Below are positions 1 through 8,461 of a stretch of DNA of 64,000 nt, piece by piece; positions within the stretch are counted from its first letter, which is position 1, and every line of letters starts with the position of its first letter. Source of the DNA: an uncultured Marinobacterium sp. (GTDB lineage: Bacteria > Pseudomonadota > Gammaproteobacteria > Pseudomonadales > Balneatricaceae); NCBI GenBank assembly GCA_947501565.1, contig CANMWJ010000005.1, positions 186,001-250,000 on the forward strand, written 5' to 3'. The position numbers and the translations under genes are program-made. The notes beneath the pieces were generated by a model. It was not told the DNA's origin, made no database searches, and saw only the letters and a program-made list of their open reading frames with translations.

Positions 1-107
1 TCCGATTGATGCCGGTTAAATGTTCGAATGGAAACTTTGCGATATGGTGCATAGCATACAATATATGAGGTACGGTCAACAGAGTTTCCCTCGCAGGAGA
101 GCAAGTT

Positions 108-659
108 ATGAGTGATAAAGATACTGATCGCACAGGCGATGCCAGTAAAGGGATCAGCGCCTATGATCGCGTGATGGTTCGGTTGCATAAAAGCCTGTCC
201 GACGCCGAAGCCAGCTCGTGGGATTATCTGCAGGAGAAGATAGAGGAAGCCGTTGAGCTGGAGCTGACAGCTGAAGAGATGACCCGTGATGAGATGGACC
301 TGATGAAGGCCTACATCAAACGGGATATGAAAAAGCTGGGGTTTTATGCTCACGAAACCGGGGAGGGAGTCGCCGCCTGGCTTCATTTTGACCTCAATAT
401 CCTTGAAGACCGCATGAAACGGATGCTGATCGGTCTGGCAGATAAGACCCGTATCCAGCAGGAGGAGCTGCGCGAGCGTCTGGATCACGGTGACGATGAC
501 TATATCGCGGGTGAGCTGGCCGGTGCAGGTACGCTGGAGTGCCTGAATTGTGCCGATCAGCAGGTGCTTGAGAAGACATCCAAGATCAGTACTTGCAGCA
601 GTTGTGGTGGTCGCCTGTTCCGCCGTATTTCGAAACCCTGGAGTCAGGATGAGCAGTAA
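108..659 (+). CDS. ybeL: Zinc-ribbon protein, YbeL-like (DUF1451)
   Basis: Acidic, mostly helical 183-residue protein ending in a four-cysteine zinc ribbon (C145, C148, C163, C166, two CxxC pairs). This layout and length match the DUF1451/YbeL family, whose molecular role is not established. The ATG follows an AGGAGAG ribosome binding site 6-7 bases upstream. The stop overlaps the start of the next gene, so the two are probably co-transcribed. No membrane segment or signal peptide is visible. The family call is from memory of the fold pattern; no function is claimed. Confidence 0.75.
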   Translation: MSDKDTDRTGDASKGISAYDRVMVRLHKSLSDAEASSWDYLQEKIEEAVELELTAEEMTRDEMDLMKAYIKRDMKKLGFYAHETGEGVAAWLHFDLNILEDRMKRMLIGLADKTRIQQEELRERLDHGDDDYIAGELAGAGTLECLNCADQQVLEKTSKISTCSSCGGRLFRRISKPWSQDEQ

Positions 660-1041
660 GCGTCCGGGAAAATGGTGTTTGTTGCTGGCGCTGCTGCTGA
701 GCAGCAGCGCGGCGGCCCTGGGATTTTACGCCGGTGATAACCGGCCTGCGCAGCTGCTCTCGGTGCAGCTGGTGAATGAGTCTTCCCGCCTGATCGAACG
801 GATCGAACTGCAACACGGTAATGCTAATACGCAGGAGCTGATCTCAGTGATGCGTCTGGAACCCGGGCAGGCACGCACGGTAGGGCTCAACCATCAGCCT
901 GCCATGGGATTCAGCCTGACCGTACATTACGCGGACGGTGAGCATTTCGAAATGTGTGTGGGTAAGTTTGTACCCGATTGGTTCCTATCAGAGGTGATTA
1001 CTGACGAGGGGCTTGATGAGTATCCAGGGCGCTACCGCTGA
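649..1041 (+). CDS. Small exported protein of unknown function
   Basis: 130 residues starting at the ATG that overlaps the previous stop codon; an in-frame ATG 33 codons upstream lies inside ybeL and is less likely. Residues 1-24 form a basic start plus hydrophobic stretch, suggesting a signal peptide or membrane anchor. The rest looks like a small beta-rich periplasmic domain, with a single Cys near the C-terminus. I do not recognise the family. Its last 44 bases overlap the 3' end of lnt on the other strand, so both reading frames use the same DNA. Confidence 0.6.
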   Translation: MSSKRPGKWCLLLALLLSSSAAALGFYAGDNRPAQLLSVQLVNESSRLIERIELQHGNANTQELISVMRLEPGQARTVGLNHQPAMGFSLTVHYADGEHFEMCVGKFVPDWFLSEVITDEGLDEYPGRYR

Positions 1042-2524
1042 AGCGGCGGTTGCGCTTTCCTCCCACCAATCCTGCCAGCGCAAATAGCGCCGCCAGCCCC
1101 AGAACCGGCGTGCTACCAAATTTCTGGAACGGGGTAAGACCAGTGCGTGTTTCTATCTCGCTGGATACCGTAGCCTGCGTGTAGCGCGGTGCCTGGGAAC
1201 GGATCTGTCCCTGAGGATCGATAAAACCAGAGATGCCGTTGTTGGTCGCGCGGATTACCCAGCGGCCGGTTTCCAGCGCACGCATCTGTGCGATCTGCAT
1301 ATGCTGATCCGGTGCAATTGAGTGACCAAACCAGGTGTCGTTAGAAACCGTGACGATGAAGTCGCTCTCCATACTGCCCTGGCGCACCAGCTCCGGGTAA
1401 GCAATCTCGTAACAGATCGCCGCCGCGATTCGCATGCCGTTCATCAGCAGTGGACGTTGCTCACCCAGCGGCAGGCTGAAGCTGGACATCGGCAGGTTGA
1501 AGAAATCCAGTACGCCGCGTAGGTGATCTTCCAGTGGTACGTACTCGCCAAAAGGTACCAGGCGTTGCTTGTGGTAGACGCCGCTGCCGCCAGTGATAAA
1601 CGCCAAGCTGTTGTGGTATTTGCGCTCGCGGGATACCGGATCCATACGGTGTGTGGGCAGGCCGCTGATCAGTGCGCTGCCGTCCTCGTCCAGTTTATCG
1701 AGCATATCGCCCAGATAGGGCGCTGCTCGACTGAAAAAGGTAGAGATCGCCGTCTCTGGCCAGATAATCAGTTCGTCACCGCTGTGCGGCAGGGTCAGTG
1801 CTTCGTAGCGGGCGAAGATCGTTTCCCGGTATTTCGGGTCCCACTTCTCCTCCTGCAGGGTGTCTGCCTGTACCAGAGTTACCGACACGGGTTTATCGCC
1901 GCTTTGGGTCCAGTCATTATCGAGGAGTGGCAGCAGCGCCCACGGCAGGGCGAGCAGTGTTAGCTTAATGACGCGCTGTGACAGGTTTTGCGGGCGGAAA
2001 AGCTCGACCAGCAGGATGCCGGAAGCGGCAAAGATCAGGCTGTTGAGCCATACACCGCCGATCGGCGCCCATGCGGCCAGGGGCGTGTCGGTGGCGGCAT
2101 AACCGAGGTAGAGCCAGGGAAAGCCGGTTAGTAACCAGCTGCGTAGCCATTCACCCAGTACCCACAGGCCGATAAAGGCGAGTGCTGCTTCGGCACCGCT
2201 GAACCAGCGTTTCCAGAGCCAGGTTTGCAGCATAAACAGCAAGGCCAGGGCCATAACAAACAGTGCGGTCATTGCTACAGCCAGTGGCAGGGAGGTGGCG
2301 CTGTGTTCGGAGATACTGACAAAGACCCAACTGACGCCACTGCCAAAAAAACCGACACCAAAGGCCCAGCCAAGCAGAGGTGCCTGCCGGGCAGTAGCCC
2401 GTTGCAGCACAAGGTACAGCAGCAGAGGTGCAGCCGGGGCCAGCCAGACGATGTTGAAAGGTGCCAGTGCGGCTGTCGCTGTGGCACCCGCGATCAGGCA
2501 GAGCAATAGCCGCAGTAGGGTCAT
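998..2524 (-). CDS. lnt: Apolipoprotein N-acyltransferase
   Basis: Inner-membrane enzyme that transfers an acyl chain from phospholipid to the N-terminal cysteine of apolipoproteins, the last step of lipoprotein maturation. About 508 residues: an N-terminal block of hydrophobic segments (1-205), a periplasmic nitrilase domain (about 213-480) and a final membrane segment. The catalytic triad is visible as E257 (IIWPETAIS), K319 (HKQRLVPFGEY) and C371 (AAICYEIAYPE). The start lies 3 bases after the corC stop, so it is the last gene of the miaB-ybeZ-ybeY-corC-lnt operon. Lipoproteins in this window (Wza, GfcB, FlgO, FlgP, OmpA-like) are expected substrates. Confidence 0.97.
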   Translation of the reverse strand: MTLLRLLLCLIAGATATAALAPFNIVWLAPAAPLLLYLVLQRATARQAPLLGWAFGVGFFGSGVSWVFVSISEHSATSLPLAVAMTALFVMALALLFMLQTWLWKRWFSGAEAALAFIGLWVLGEWLRSWLLTGFPWLYLGYAATDTPLAAWAPIGGVWLNSLIFAASGILLVELFRPQNLSQRVIKLTLLALPWALLPLLDNDWTQSGDKPVSVTLVQADTLQEEKWDPKYRETIFARYEALTLPHSGDELIIWPETAISTFFSRAAPYLGDMLDKLDEDGSALISGLPTHRMDPVSRERKYHNSLAFITGGSGVYHKQRLVPFGEYVPLEDHLRGVLDFFNLPMSSFSLPLGEQRPLLMNGMRIAAAICYEIAYPELVRQGSMESDFIVTVSNDTWFGHSIAPDQHMQIAQMRALETGRWVIRATNNGISGFIDPQGQIRSQAPRYTQATVSSEIETRTGLTPFQKFGSTPVLGLAALFALAGLVGGKRNRRFSGSALDTHQAPRQ

Positions 2525-2527
2525 GAT

Positions 2528-3370
2528 TTAGCCAGATTTTTTCGGGGTGACCTGAAGCAACCGGATGCGACGGTTGTCGGCAGAAAGCACCTTGAAGCTG
2601 AATCCGTCAAGGTCCACCTGTTCGTCCTTTTGGGGCAGGTGACCAAAACGCTGGGTGACAATACCGCCGATGGTGTCGAACAGGTCTTCGCGGAAACCCA
2701 CGTCGAAATATTCGTTGAAGTCCTCAACCGGGGTCAGCGCTTTGACGATAAAACCGTTCTCGGAGAATGGACGGATATTGCCGTCATCCTCTTCCACGTC
2801 GTGTTCGTCTTCGATCTCGCCGACGATCTGTTCGAGTACGTCCTCGATGGTGATCAGGCCTGATACGCCGCCGTATTCGTCCACCACGATCGCCATGTGG
2901 TTACGCGTGGTACGGAACTCCTGCAGCAGGACGTTCAGGCGCTTAGATTCGGGGATAACGGTCAGCTGGCGCAGCTTGCTGTGGATATCGAATTGCTCCA
3001 GGTTGCCTTCGAGGATTAAAGGCAGAAGGTCTTTGGCGAGCAGGATGCCGAGTACTTCGTCGGGGGTGTCGCCAATCACAGGGAAACGGGAGTGAGCGCT
3101 GGAGATAACCACCGGCAGAAACTCTTTCGGTGTTTGTTCCGCTTCAACTACCACCATCTGCGAACGTGGGATCATTACATCACGAACCTGCTTGTCGGAT
3201 ACCTTCATGGCACCTTCAATGATACCCAGGGCTTCGGTATCGAGCAGGTTTTCTTCAGCTGCGTCGCGCAGGTCGGTCAGCAGATCGTCACGGGTACGGG
3301 GTTCATCGTTAAAGGCCTGGGTGATTTTGCTCAGCCAGCCTCGGGACTGTCCCGTTCGCTCTTCGCTCAT
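2528..3370 (-). CDS. corC: CBS-domain transporter-associated protein CorC/YbeX
   Basis: Cytosolic protein of 280 residues from the chosen ATG: a short N-terminal region, two CBS domains (roughly residues 70-190) and a C-terminal transporter-associated (CorC_HlyC) domain with the typical acidic stretch and GGIVTQRFGHLP-like segment. Linked in enterobacteria to Mg2+/Co2+ efflux and to ribosome maturation as YbeX. A longer frame reaching 3442 would start inside ybeY; the ATG at 3370 begins MSEERTG, lies 16 bases from the ybeY stop and matches the family N-terminus. Tightly packed in the miaB operon. Confidence 0.95.
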   Translation of the reverse strand: MSEERTGQSRGWLSKITQAFNDEPRTRDDLLTDLRDAAEENLLDTEALGIIEGAMKVSDKQVRDVMIPRSQMVVVEAEQTPKEFLPVVISSAHSRFPVIGDTPDEVLGILLAKDLLPLILEGNLEQFDIHSKLRQLTVIPESKRLNVLLQEFRTTRNHMAIVVDEYGGVSGLITIEDVLEQIVGEIEDEHDVEEDDGNIRPFSENGFIVKALTPVEDFNEYFDVGFREDLFDTIGGIVTQRFGHLPQKDEQVDLDGFSFKVLSADNRRIRLLQVTPKKSG

Positions 3371-3386
3371 AGGGTTCGATTCTCTC

Positions 3387-3842
3387 TCAGCGTTCCTGGT
3401 AAGGATCCGGAATCTCAAGTTGGGCGAGTATCTCGCGCTCAAGCTGTTCCATCACCTCGGCGTCTTCATCCTTTATATGGTCGTAGCCCAAAAGATGCAA
3501 GGTGCCGTGGATAATCATATGTGCCCAGTGGTGGTGCAGCGGTTTCTGCTGCTCCTTGGCTTCGCGGGCAACAACCTCTGCACAGACCACCAGGTCACCC
3601 AGCAAGTTTAGCGGGATACCTTCGGGCACTTCAAAAGGAAAAGATAGAACATTGGTCGACTTGTCCTTGCCGCGATACTGATGGTTCAACTCGCGGCTCT
3701 CCTCTGCATCCACAATGCGGATGCAGAGTTCGGCTTCATCTTTACGTCCGGTCAGCGCTGCGGATACCCACTCATTAAACTGGGTTTCGCCGGGCAGGTC
3801 GCTGTCCTCAATCTCCTGCTGCAGTTCGATGTAATAACTCAC
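3387..3842 (-). CDS. ybeY: Endoribonuclease YbeY
   Basis: Single-domain, 151-residue zinc-dependent endoribonuclease needed for 16S rRNA 3' maturation and ribosome quality control. The zinc motif [11 protein letters not shown] is intact with H112, H116 and H122. The start is GTG (3840-3842) and overlaps the TGA stop of ybeZ by two bases (GTGA), which indicates translational coupling. Lies in the conserved ybeZ-ybeY-corC order. Confidence 0.96.
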   Translation of the reverse strand: MSYYIELQQEIEDSDLPGETQFNEWVSAALTGRKDEAELCIRIVDAEESRELNHQYRGKDKSTNVLSFPFEVPEGIPLNLLGDLVVCAEVVAREAKEQQKPLHHHWAHMIIHGTLHLLGYDHIKDEDAEVMEQLEREILAQLEIPDPYQER

Positions 3843-4864
3843 CGTGACTGTTCCTTGTTGCGTCGTTCCTTCTTCAGCGCTTCTTCGCGGGCCTGTTCGA
3901 CCTTTTCGAAGCGGTCGTAGGCGCGCACGATATGCTGTACCAGCGGGTGACGAACCACATCTTTGGCAGAGAATTGGGTGAAACCGATATCCTTCACGCC
4001 ATCCAGAACTTTCATGGCGTGCACCAGACCCGACAGTGTGCCCTTCGGCAGGTCGACCTGGGTAATATCACCGGTGATCACCGCCGTGGAGCCGAAACCG
4101 ATACGGGTCAGGAACATCTTCATCTGCTCGCGGGTGGTGTTCTGGCTCTCATCGAGGATCACGAAGGAGTTGTTCAGCGTACGGCCGCGCATGTAGGCCA
4201 GCGGTGCCACTTCGATGACGTTACGTTCGATCAGTTTGCCGACCTTTTCAAAGCCCAGCATTTCGTAGAGCGCGTCATACAGGGGACGCAGGTATGGGTC
4301 GACCTTCTGGCTCAGATCGCCGGGCAGAAAGCCCAGTTTCTCACCGGCTTCCACCGCTGGGCGCACCAGCAGAATACGATCGATCTCTTCGCGCTCCAGT
4401 GCTTCTACCGCACAAGCTACCGCCAGGTAGGTCTTACCGGTACCGGCAGGTCCGATACCGAAGTTGATATCGTGGGTCTGGATCGAACGTACGTAGCGCT
4501 GCTGGTTAGGGCCGCGTGGGCGGATCAGTGCTTTTTTTGTGCGGATGCTGACCTCTTTATCCTCCGCTGCTAGCTCCTGCTGTTTCTGTTCCACGCCGGA
4601 TTGCTGGAGGTAGAGGTGTACCTGTTCCGGGGTCAGCAGATTACCCTGTTTGGCTTCGTCGTAGAGGTTTTCAAGCATCTCGGAGACGATACGGATGATG
4701 TCCATATCGCCTACCAGCTGAAAGTTGTTGCCGCGGTTGCGGATTTCGATACCGAGTCGCTGCTCGATCATCTTGAGGTGTTCATCAAGCTGACCGCAAA
4801 GGTTGGCAAGGTACTCCGGATTATCCGGCTCAAGCGCCAGCTTGATAGAGGGTGCTGTGTTCAA
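3839..4864 (-). CDS. ybeZ: PhoH-family ATPase YbeZ
   Basis: 341-residue PhoH-like P-loop ATPase. The N-terminal third resembles a KH-like domain; the PhoH domain starts near residue 120, with Walker A GPAGTGKT at 138-145 and a Walker B/sensor region around [11 protein letters not shown]. YbeZ proteins interact with YbeY in RNA metabolism. It is second in the operon, 24 bases after miaB, and its stop overlaps the ybeY start. The C-terminal 20 residues are strongly basic and acidic, consistent with a flexible tail. Confidence 0.94.
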   Translation of the reverse strand: MNTAPSIKLALEPDNPEYLANLCGQLDEHLKMIEQRLGIEIRNRGNNFQLVGDMDIIRIVSEMLENLYDEAKQGNLLTPEQVHLYLQQSGVEQKQQELAAEDKEVSIRTKKALIRPRGPNQQRYVRSIQTHDINFGIGPAGTGKTYLAVACAVEALEREEIDRILLVRPAVEAGEKLGFLPGDLSQKVDPYLRPLYDALYEMLGFEKVGKLIERNVIEVAPLAYMRGRTLNNSFVILDESQNTTREQMKMFLTRIGFGSTAVITGDITQVDLPKGTLSGLVHAMKVLDGVKDIGFTQFSAKDVVRHPLVQHIVRAYDRFEKVEQAREEALKKERRNKEQSR

Positions 4865-4888
4865 TGTATCTCCTGAATACAGTGTGCG

Positions 4889-6238
4889 TTACTGTATTTG
4901 ATCCAATTCGGAACCCACCAGTTCCCCAAGCAGGGAGTTGGCGTAAGCTTTATCGATCAGTACGTCGGCAAAGTGGCCGATCAGATCGGGATTATCGCAA
5001 CGGAAATTCACCACGCGGTTGTTCTCGGTACGACCAGAGAGCATGCCCGGATCTTTTTTGGAGTAACCGTTAACCAGAATGCGCTGAGTGCTACCCACCA
5101 TGCGGCGGCTGATAGACATCGCCTGCTGGTTGATACGGTCCTGCAGGATCTGAAGGCGCTGTTTCTTGGTCTCTTCGCTCACGTCATCCGGTAGGTCAGA
5201 TGCTGGCGTGCCCGGGCGGCGGCTGTAGATAAAGCTGTAGGACTGGTCCATGCCCACGTCGGCGATCAGGTTCATGGTCGCTTCAAAGTCCGCGTCGGTT
5301 TCGCCCGGGAAACCGATGATGAAATCGGAGGAGAAGCAGATGTCCGGACGGACCTTCTTCAGTTTGCGCAGCTTGGATTTGTATTCAAGCGCGGTGTGGC
5401 CGCGTTTCATTGCCATCAGGATACGGTCGGAACCGCTCTGAACGGGCAGATGCAGGAAACTTACCAGCTCTGGCACGTCGGCGTAAGCTTCGATCAGACT
5501 GTCGGTGAACTCCACCGGGTGGCTGGTGGTAAAGCGGATACGGTCGATGCCGTCGATCGCTGCCACGTTGCGGATCAGCTCCGCCAGGTCAGCGATGTCG
5601 CCATCGTAGGTCTCGCCCCGGTAGGCGTTGACGTTCTGGCCCAGGAGGTTCACTTCGCGTACACCCTGTTCGGCCAGTTCCACGCACTCGGTGATCACAT
5701 CATCCAGCGGGCGACTTACCTCTTCACCGCGGGTGTAAGGTACCACGCAGAAGGTGCAGTATTTGGAACAACCTTCCATGACAGAAACGAAGGCTTCGGC
5801 GCCCTCTACTTTCGGTGCTGGCAGGTGGTCGAACTTCTCGATCTCCGGGAAGGACACATCCACGATACCCACGCCGCCGTTGTCGGTGACGTCGATCATC
5901 TCTGGCAGGCGGTGCAGGGTTTGCGGGCCGAAAATCATATCCACGAACGGCGCACGTTTGAGGATAGCGTCACCCTCCTGACTTGCCACGCAGCCACCCA
6001 CACCGATCTTCAGGTCGGGATTGTCGGCTTTCATCTTGCGCCAGCGGCCCAGCTGGTGGAACACCTTCTCCTGCGCCTTTTCACGAATCGAACAGGTGTT
6101 CAGCAGTAGCACATCGGCTTCATCCTGATTGTCTGTCAGCTCCAGGGCGTGACTTTCACCCAGCAGATCCGCCATACGGGCAGAGTCGTATTCGTTCATC
6201 TGACAGCCATGGGTTTTGATAAACAGCTTTTTCGCCAT
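4889..6238 (-). CDS. miaB: tRNA-2-methylthio-N6-dimethylallyladenosine synthase
   Basis: Radical-SAM methylthiotransferase that converts i6A37 to ms2i6A37 in tRNAs reading UNN codons. All iron-sulphur ligands are present: C12, C49 and C83 in the N-terminal UPF0004 domain, and C157, C161, C164 (CSKYCTFC) in the radical-SAM domain. A C-terminal TRAM domain follows near residues 380-445. Length 449 is standard. First gene of its operon, behind a minus-strand promoter candidate near 6304-6332. Confidence 0.97.
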   Translation of the reverse strand: MAKKLFIKTHGCQMNEYDSARMADLLGESHALELTDNQDEADVLLLNTCSIREKAQEKVFHQLGRWRKMKADNPDLKIGVGGCVASQEGDAILKRAPFVDMIFGPQTLHRLPEMIDVTDNGGVGIVDVSFPEIEKFDHLPAPKVEGAEAFVSVMEGCSKYCTFCVVPYTRGEEVSRPLDDVITECVELAEQGVREVNLLGQNVNAYRGETYDGDIADLAELIRNVAAIDGIDRIRFTTSHPVEFTDSLIEAYADVPELVSFLHLPVQSGSDRILMAMKRGHTALEYKSKLRKLKKVRPDICFSSDFIIGFPGETDADFEATMNLIADVGMDQSYSFIYSRRPGTPASDLPDDVSEETKKQRLQILQDRINQQAMSISRRMVGSTQRILVNGYSKKDPGMLSGRTENNRVVNFRCDNPDLIGHFADVLIDKAYANSLLGELVGSELDQIQ

Positions 6239-6303
6239 TACTCACCTGTGTGTTCCGGAAAATTCTACGTGACGGAGGCGCTCGGTCTCCGTGAGGACCG
6301 CGC

Positions 6304-6332
6304 ATTATACTGGAAGCCCTGAAAACTGCCTA
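6304..6332 (-). promoter_or_regulatory. Candidate sigma70 promoter for the miaB operon
   Basis: On the minus strand TAGGCA and a perfect TATAAT are separated by 17 bases, 65 bases upstream of the miaB ATG. A short ACGGAG/CTCCGT hairpin lies between the promoter and miaB. Found by eye. Confidence 0.5.
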
Positions 6333-6379
6333 GCGAATATTCGGTCAAAAAACAACCAGAAGGTGGGTGTGGATTAGGC

Positions 6380-6409
6380 TTGTAAACACGCCGGTCAGCC
6401 CCATATAAA
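6380..6409 (+). promoter_or_regulatory. Candidate sigma70 promoter for the DUF1820 gene
   Basis: TTGTAA and TATAAA are separated by 18 bases, with the -10 box 33 bases before the ATG at 6443. It is divergent from the miaB promoter in the same 200-bp gap. Confidence 0.5.
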
Positions 6410-6442
6410 GCAGCAAAGAGTCAATCAGAAGAGCGAACGACA

Positions 6443-6763
6443 ATGGCAGCAGATGACCGCATCTACCGGGTGATCTTCCTGAATCAGGATCAGGTGTACG
6501 AGCTGTACGCCAAACACGTATATCAGAGCGAGCTCTGGGGATTCCTGCAGGTTGAGGAGTTTGTTTTTGGTAACCGTTCGGAACTGGTGGTTGATCCAGG
6601 CGAGGAGAAGCTGAAGCAGCAGTTTGCCGACGTAAAATGCTCCTACATTCCGATGCAGGCGGTGATCCGTATCGATGAGGTAAACAATGAAGGCGTGGCT
6701 AAGATCTCGGACGCTAAAGGGACGATCACCGCGTTTCCGATGCCGGTGCCGCCTAAATCCTGA
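6443..6763 (+). CDS. DUF1820 family protein
   Basis: Cytosolic 106-residue protein opening with a YRVIFLNQDQVYELYA-like segment and containing WGFLQVEEFVFG and YIPMQAVIRIDEV, which I recognise as the DUF1820 family common in Pseudomonas and marine gammaproteobacteria. Its role is unknown. It has its own promoter candidate and is followed by a hairpin terminator, so it is probably monocistronic. No signal peptide or membrane segment. Confidence 0.8.
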   Translation: MAADDRIYRVIFLNQDQVYELYAKHVYQSELWGFLQVEEFVFGNRSELVVDPGEEKLKQQFADVKCSYIPMQAVIRIDEVNNEGVAKISDAKGTITAFPMPVPPKS

Positions 6764-6777
6764 GCCCGCCCCGGACC

Positions 6778-6801
6778 TGTGGCGCTCCGGGTAGCGCCAC
6801 A
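6778..6801. terminator. Hairpin between the convergent DUF1820 and bax-like genes
   Basis: A 9-bp stem TGTGGCGCT / AGCGCCACA (6778-6786, 6793-6801) with a 6-base loop. The plus-strand T tract is weak (GGTTTTG). It lies between two convergent genes and may serve both. Confidence 0.55.
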
Positions 6802-6810
6802 CTGGTTTTG

Positions 6811-7668
6811 TCAGATCGCATTAACCGTCTGCAGTTGATAATCGTCAAACCGCTGCATTTTGTTGCTCACGATCACTGAGCGCAGGCGGCGCACATACTC
6901 CTCGCCAATCTCACTGTATTTGTCCAGATGCTGGATCAGTTCCAGTGCGTCCTGACTCTGTGCCCGTGCCTGGCGGAACTTACGGTAGGGGCCACCACGG
7001 GCGATGGTGATGAAATAGTCATCCACCGCTTCGATCAAGGACGCGTATTTCTTCACGTAGATCGCTTTGCCGTCACGCGACTGGCTGGCGCGCATGCGTG
7101 GTTCTTTCGAATTAAAAGACCAGACGCCAAAGATGTTATTGCCTTGCAGGAAGAAACGTGAGGTGCCCCAGCCGGTTTCGATAGCCGCTTGCGCCAGAAT
7201 AATGCTGGTCGGGTGTACCGCCAGTTTGCTACGCAGCTCTGAGATATCTTTCGCTTTTAGACGCTTCTTCTGCTGTTCCAGCCATTGCTGCTGTTCCGGG
7301 CTTGGTTGTTCGGCAGCGCTGATCTGCTCCAGCTTTTCGCGTTTTTCGGCCAGACGCTCTTTGCTGATCAGTACCGCAGGCAGAATCATGTCGAAGAACT
7401 TCTGCTTTTTGGTTTTAACTTCCAGATTCGCCAACGTGCTGACCTGTGTATAAGCGACCGGTTTTATGTGTGGTGGGGTCAGCGCTTCGATATCAGCTGG
7501 GCTGTGGATGGGTTTATAGGTGATCGGTGCTGTAGCTGGTTTTGCGGCTGCCGGCTCAGATGGTTTATCCGAGGATGCGGTGTCTGAATCCGGGAGTTGG
7601 GTCAGTGATAGCGTGAGTAGCAATAGCACAACGAGAACCGCTACGGTTCTGCTAAGAGAGAGAGGCAT
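6811..7668 (-). CDS. Bax-like glucosaminidase-domain protein
   Basis: 285-residue exported or membrane-anchored protein. A hydrophobic segment at residues 8-25 is followed by a Ser/Pro/Ala-rich linker to about residue 60. A glucosaminidase-family domain (like E. coli Bax or FlgJ) starts near residue 85 and includes PTSIILAQAAIETGWGTSRFF, whose Glu is the expected catalytic acid, and NNIFGVWSF. Predicted to cleave peptidoglycan glycan strands. The upstream region holds two direct GTTAACGT octamers at 7708 and 7724, 16 bp apart, of unknown function. Confidence 0.85.
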   Translation of the reverse strand: MPLSLSRTVAVLVVLLLLTLSLTQLPDSDTASSDKPSEPAAAKPATAPITYKPIHSPADIEALTPPHIKPVAYTQVSTLANLEVKTKKQKFFDMILPAVLISKERLAEKREKLEQISAAEQPSPEQQQWLEQQKKRLKAKDISELRSKLAVHPTSIILAQAAIETGWGTSRFFLQGNNIFGVWSFNSKEPRMRASQSRDGKAIYVKKYASLIEAVDDYFITIARGGPYRKFRQARAQSQDALELIQHLDKYSEIGEEYVRRLRSVIVSNKMQRFDDYQLQTVNAI

Positions 7669-7799
7669 CCCGATAAACCTGTTCGTCCTGAATAATTTGG
7701 CGGCGATGTTAACGTAAAGTGGGGTTAACGTCTATAAACGTGATGCTAACTGCGTTGAAGGAAATGGTTCTTGAATGCGTTCTGAATAGTCGCTGAATA

Positions 7800-8387
7800 T
7801 CATCCTCGCTCCAGGGCCTGATCCGCTACAAATTGTTCCAGGTCGGGGAAGAAGCGCAGGAAACCCTGTTCCAGTGCCACGTAGTGGGTTTCGATCTCTG
7901 GAAGGGCGTTGGTGAAGTTATTACGAAAGCGGATGCGACTGGCGATACGGTCAAGTGCAAAGCCAACGCTGTCCAGCTCGGCGTAGGAGCTGATCCAGTC
8001 GTTTTCGATCATCCTGCCGATAACATGCTGCATATGTTCCGGCATCAGATGTTCTCCCTGTTTGAGGTCTCGGTAGCAGGTGTCGAGAAAGCGGAGTAGC
8101 GGCTCTGGATGGTGAGTTGCCCAGTGCTGGATCAGGAAGTGGTCAAAGAGTACGTCCAGAATAATGCCGGAGAAACGGCGGCGCTCTTTGGAAAACAGGC
8201 TTTTAAGTGCGCGTACCTCAGGATGCTGGTCGGTGAAGTGATCGATGGCGCGATGGTTCTTCAGCCCTGACAATACTTTTTCAGGCAGGGCCGTCTGATC
8301 GATACCGCGCGCAAAATCTCCCAGCAGATTCCCTACTCTGGATTCGACTGTGGGTTGTGCAAAGTAGAGGTGGGCTAAGTAGTTCAA
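7800..8387 (-). CDS. acpH: Acyl carrier protein phosphodiesterase
   Basis: Removes the 4'-phosphopantetheine group from holo-ACP. From the TTG at 8385-8387 the protein is 195 residues and begins (M)NYLAHLYFAQ, matching AcpH N-terminus and length; the HD-like metal site is visible in LLGDFARG and HRAIDHFTDQHP. A longer frame starting with GTG at 8447 would begin inside the terminator hairpin of the upstream GH9 gene and add 20 residues not seen in the family, so TTG is preferred, although no strong ribosome binding site is visible. Confidence 0.88.
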   Translation of the reverse strand: MNYLAHLYFAQPTVESRVGNLLGDFARGIDQTALPEKVLSGLKNHRAIDHFTDQHPEVRALKSLFSKERRRFSGIILDVLFDHFLIQHWATHHPEPLLRFLDTCYRDLKQGEHLMPEHMQHVIGRMIENDWISSYAELDSVGFALDRIASRIRFRNNFTNALPEIETHYVALEQGFLRFFPDLEQFVADQALERG

Positions 8388-8422
8388 GCGTGCTCGAGGG
8401 GTTGGTTTATCGGGTTGAAGAC

Positions 8423-8448
8423 GGTGGGCGCTGTCGTCAGCGCCCACC
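8423..8448 (-). terminator. Terminator of the GH9 glycosidase gene
   Basis: Perfect 11-bp stem GGTGGGCGCTG / CAGCGCCCACC with loop ACGA on the minus strand, 14 bases after the GH9 stop. Only a weak T-rich stretch follows. Confidence 0.65.
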
Positions 8449-8461
8449 CTTAACTATGAGT

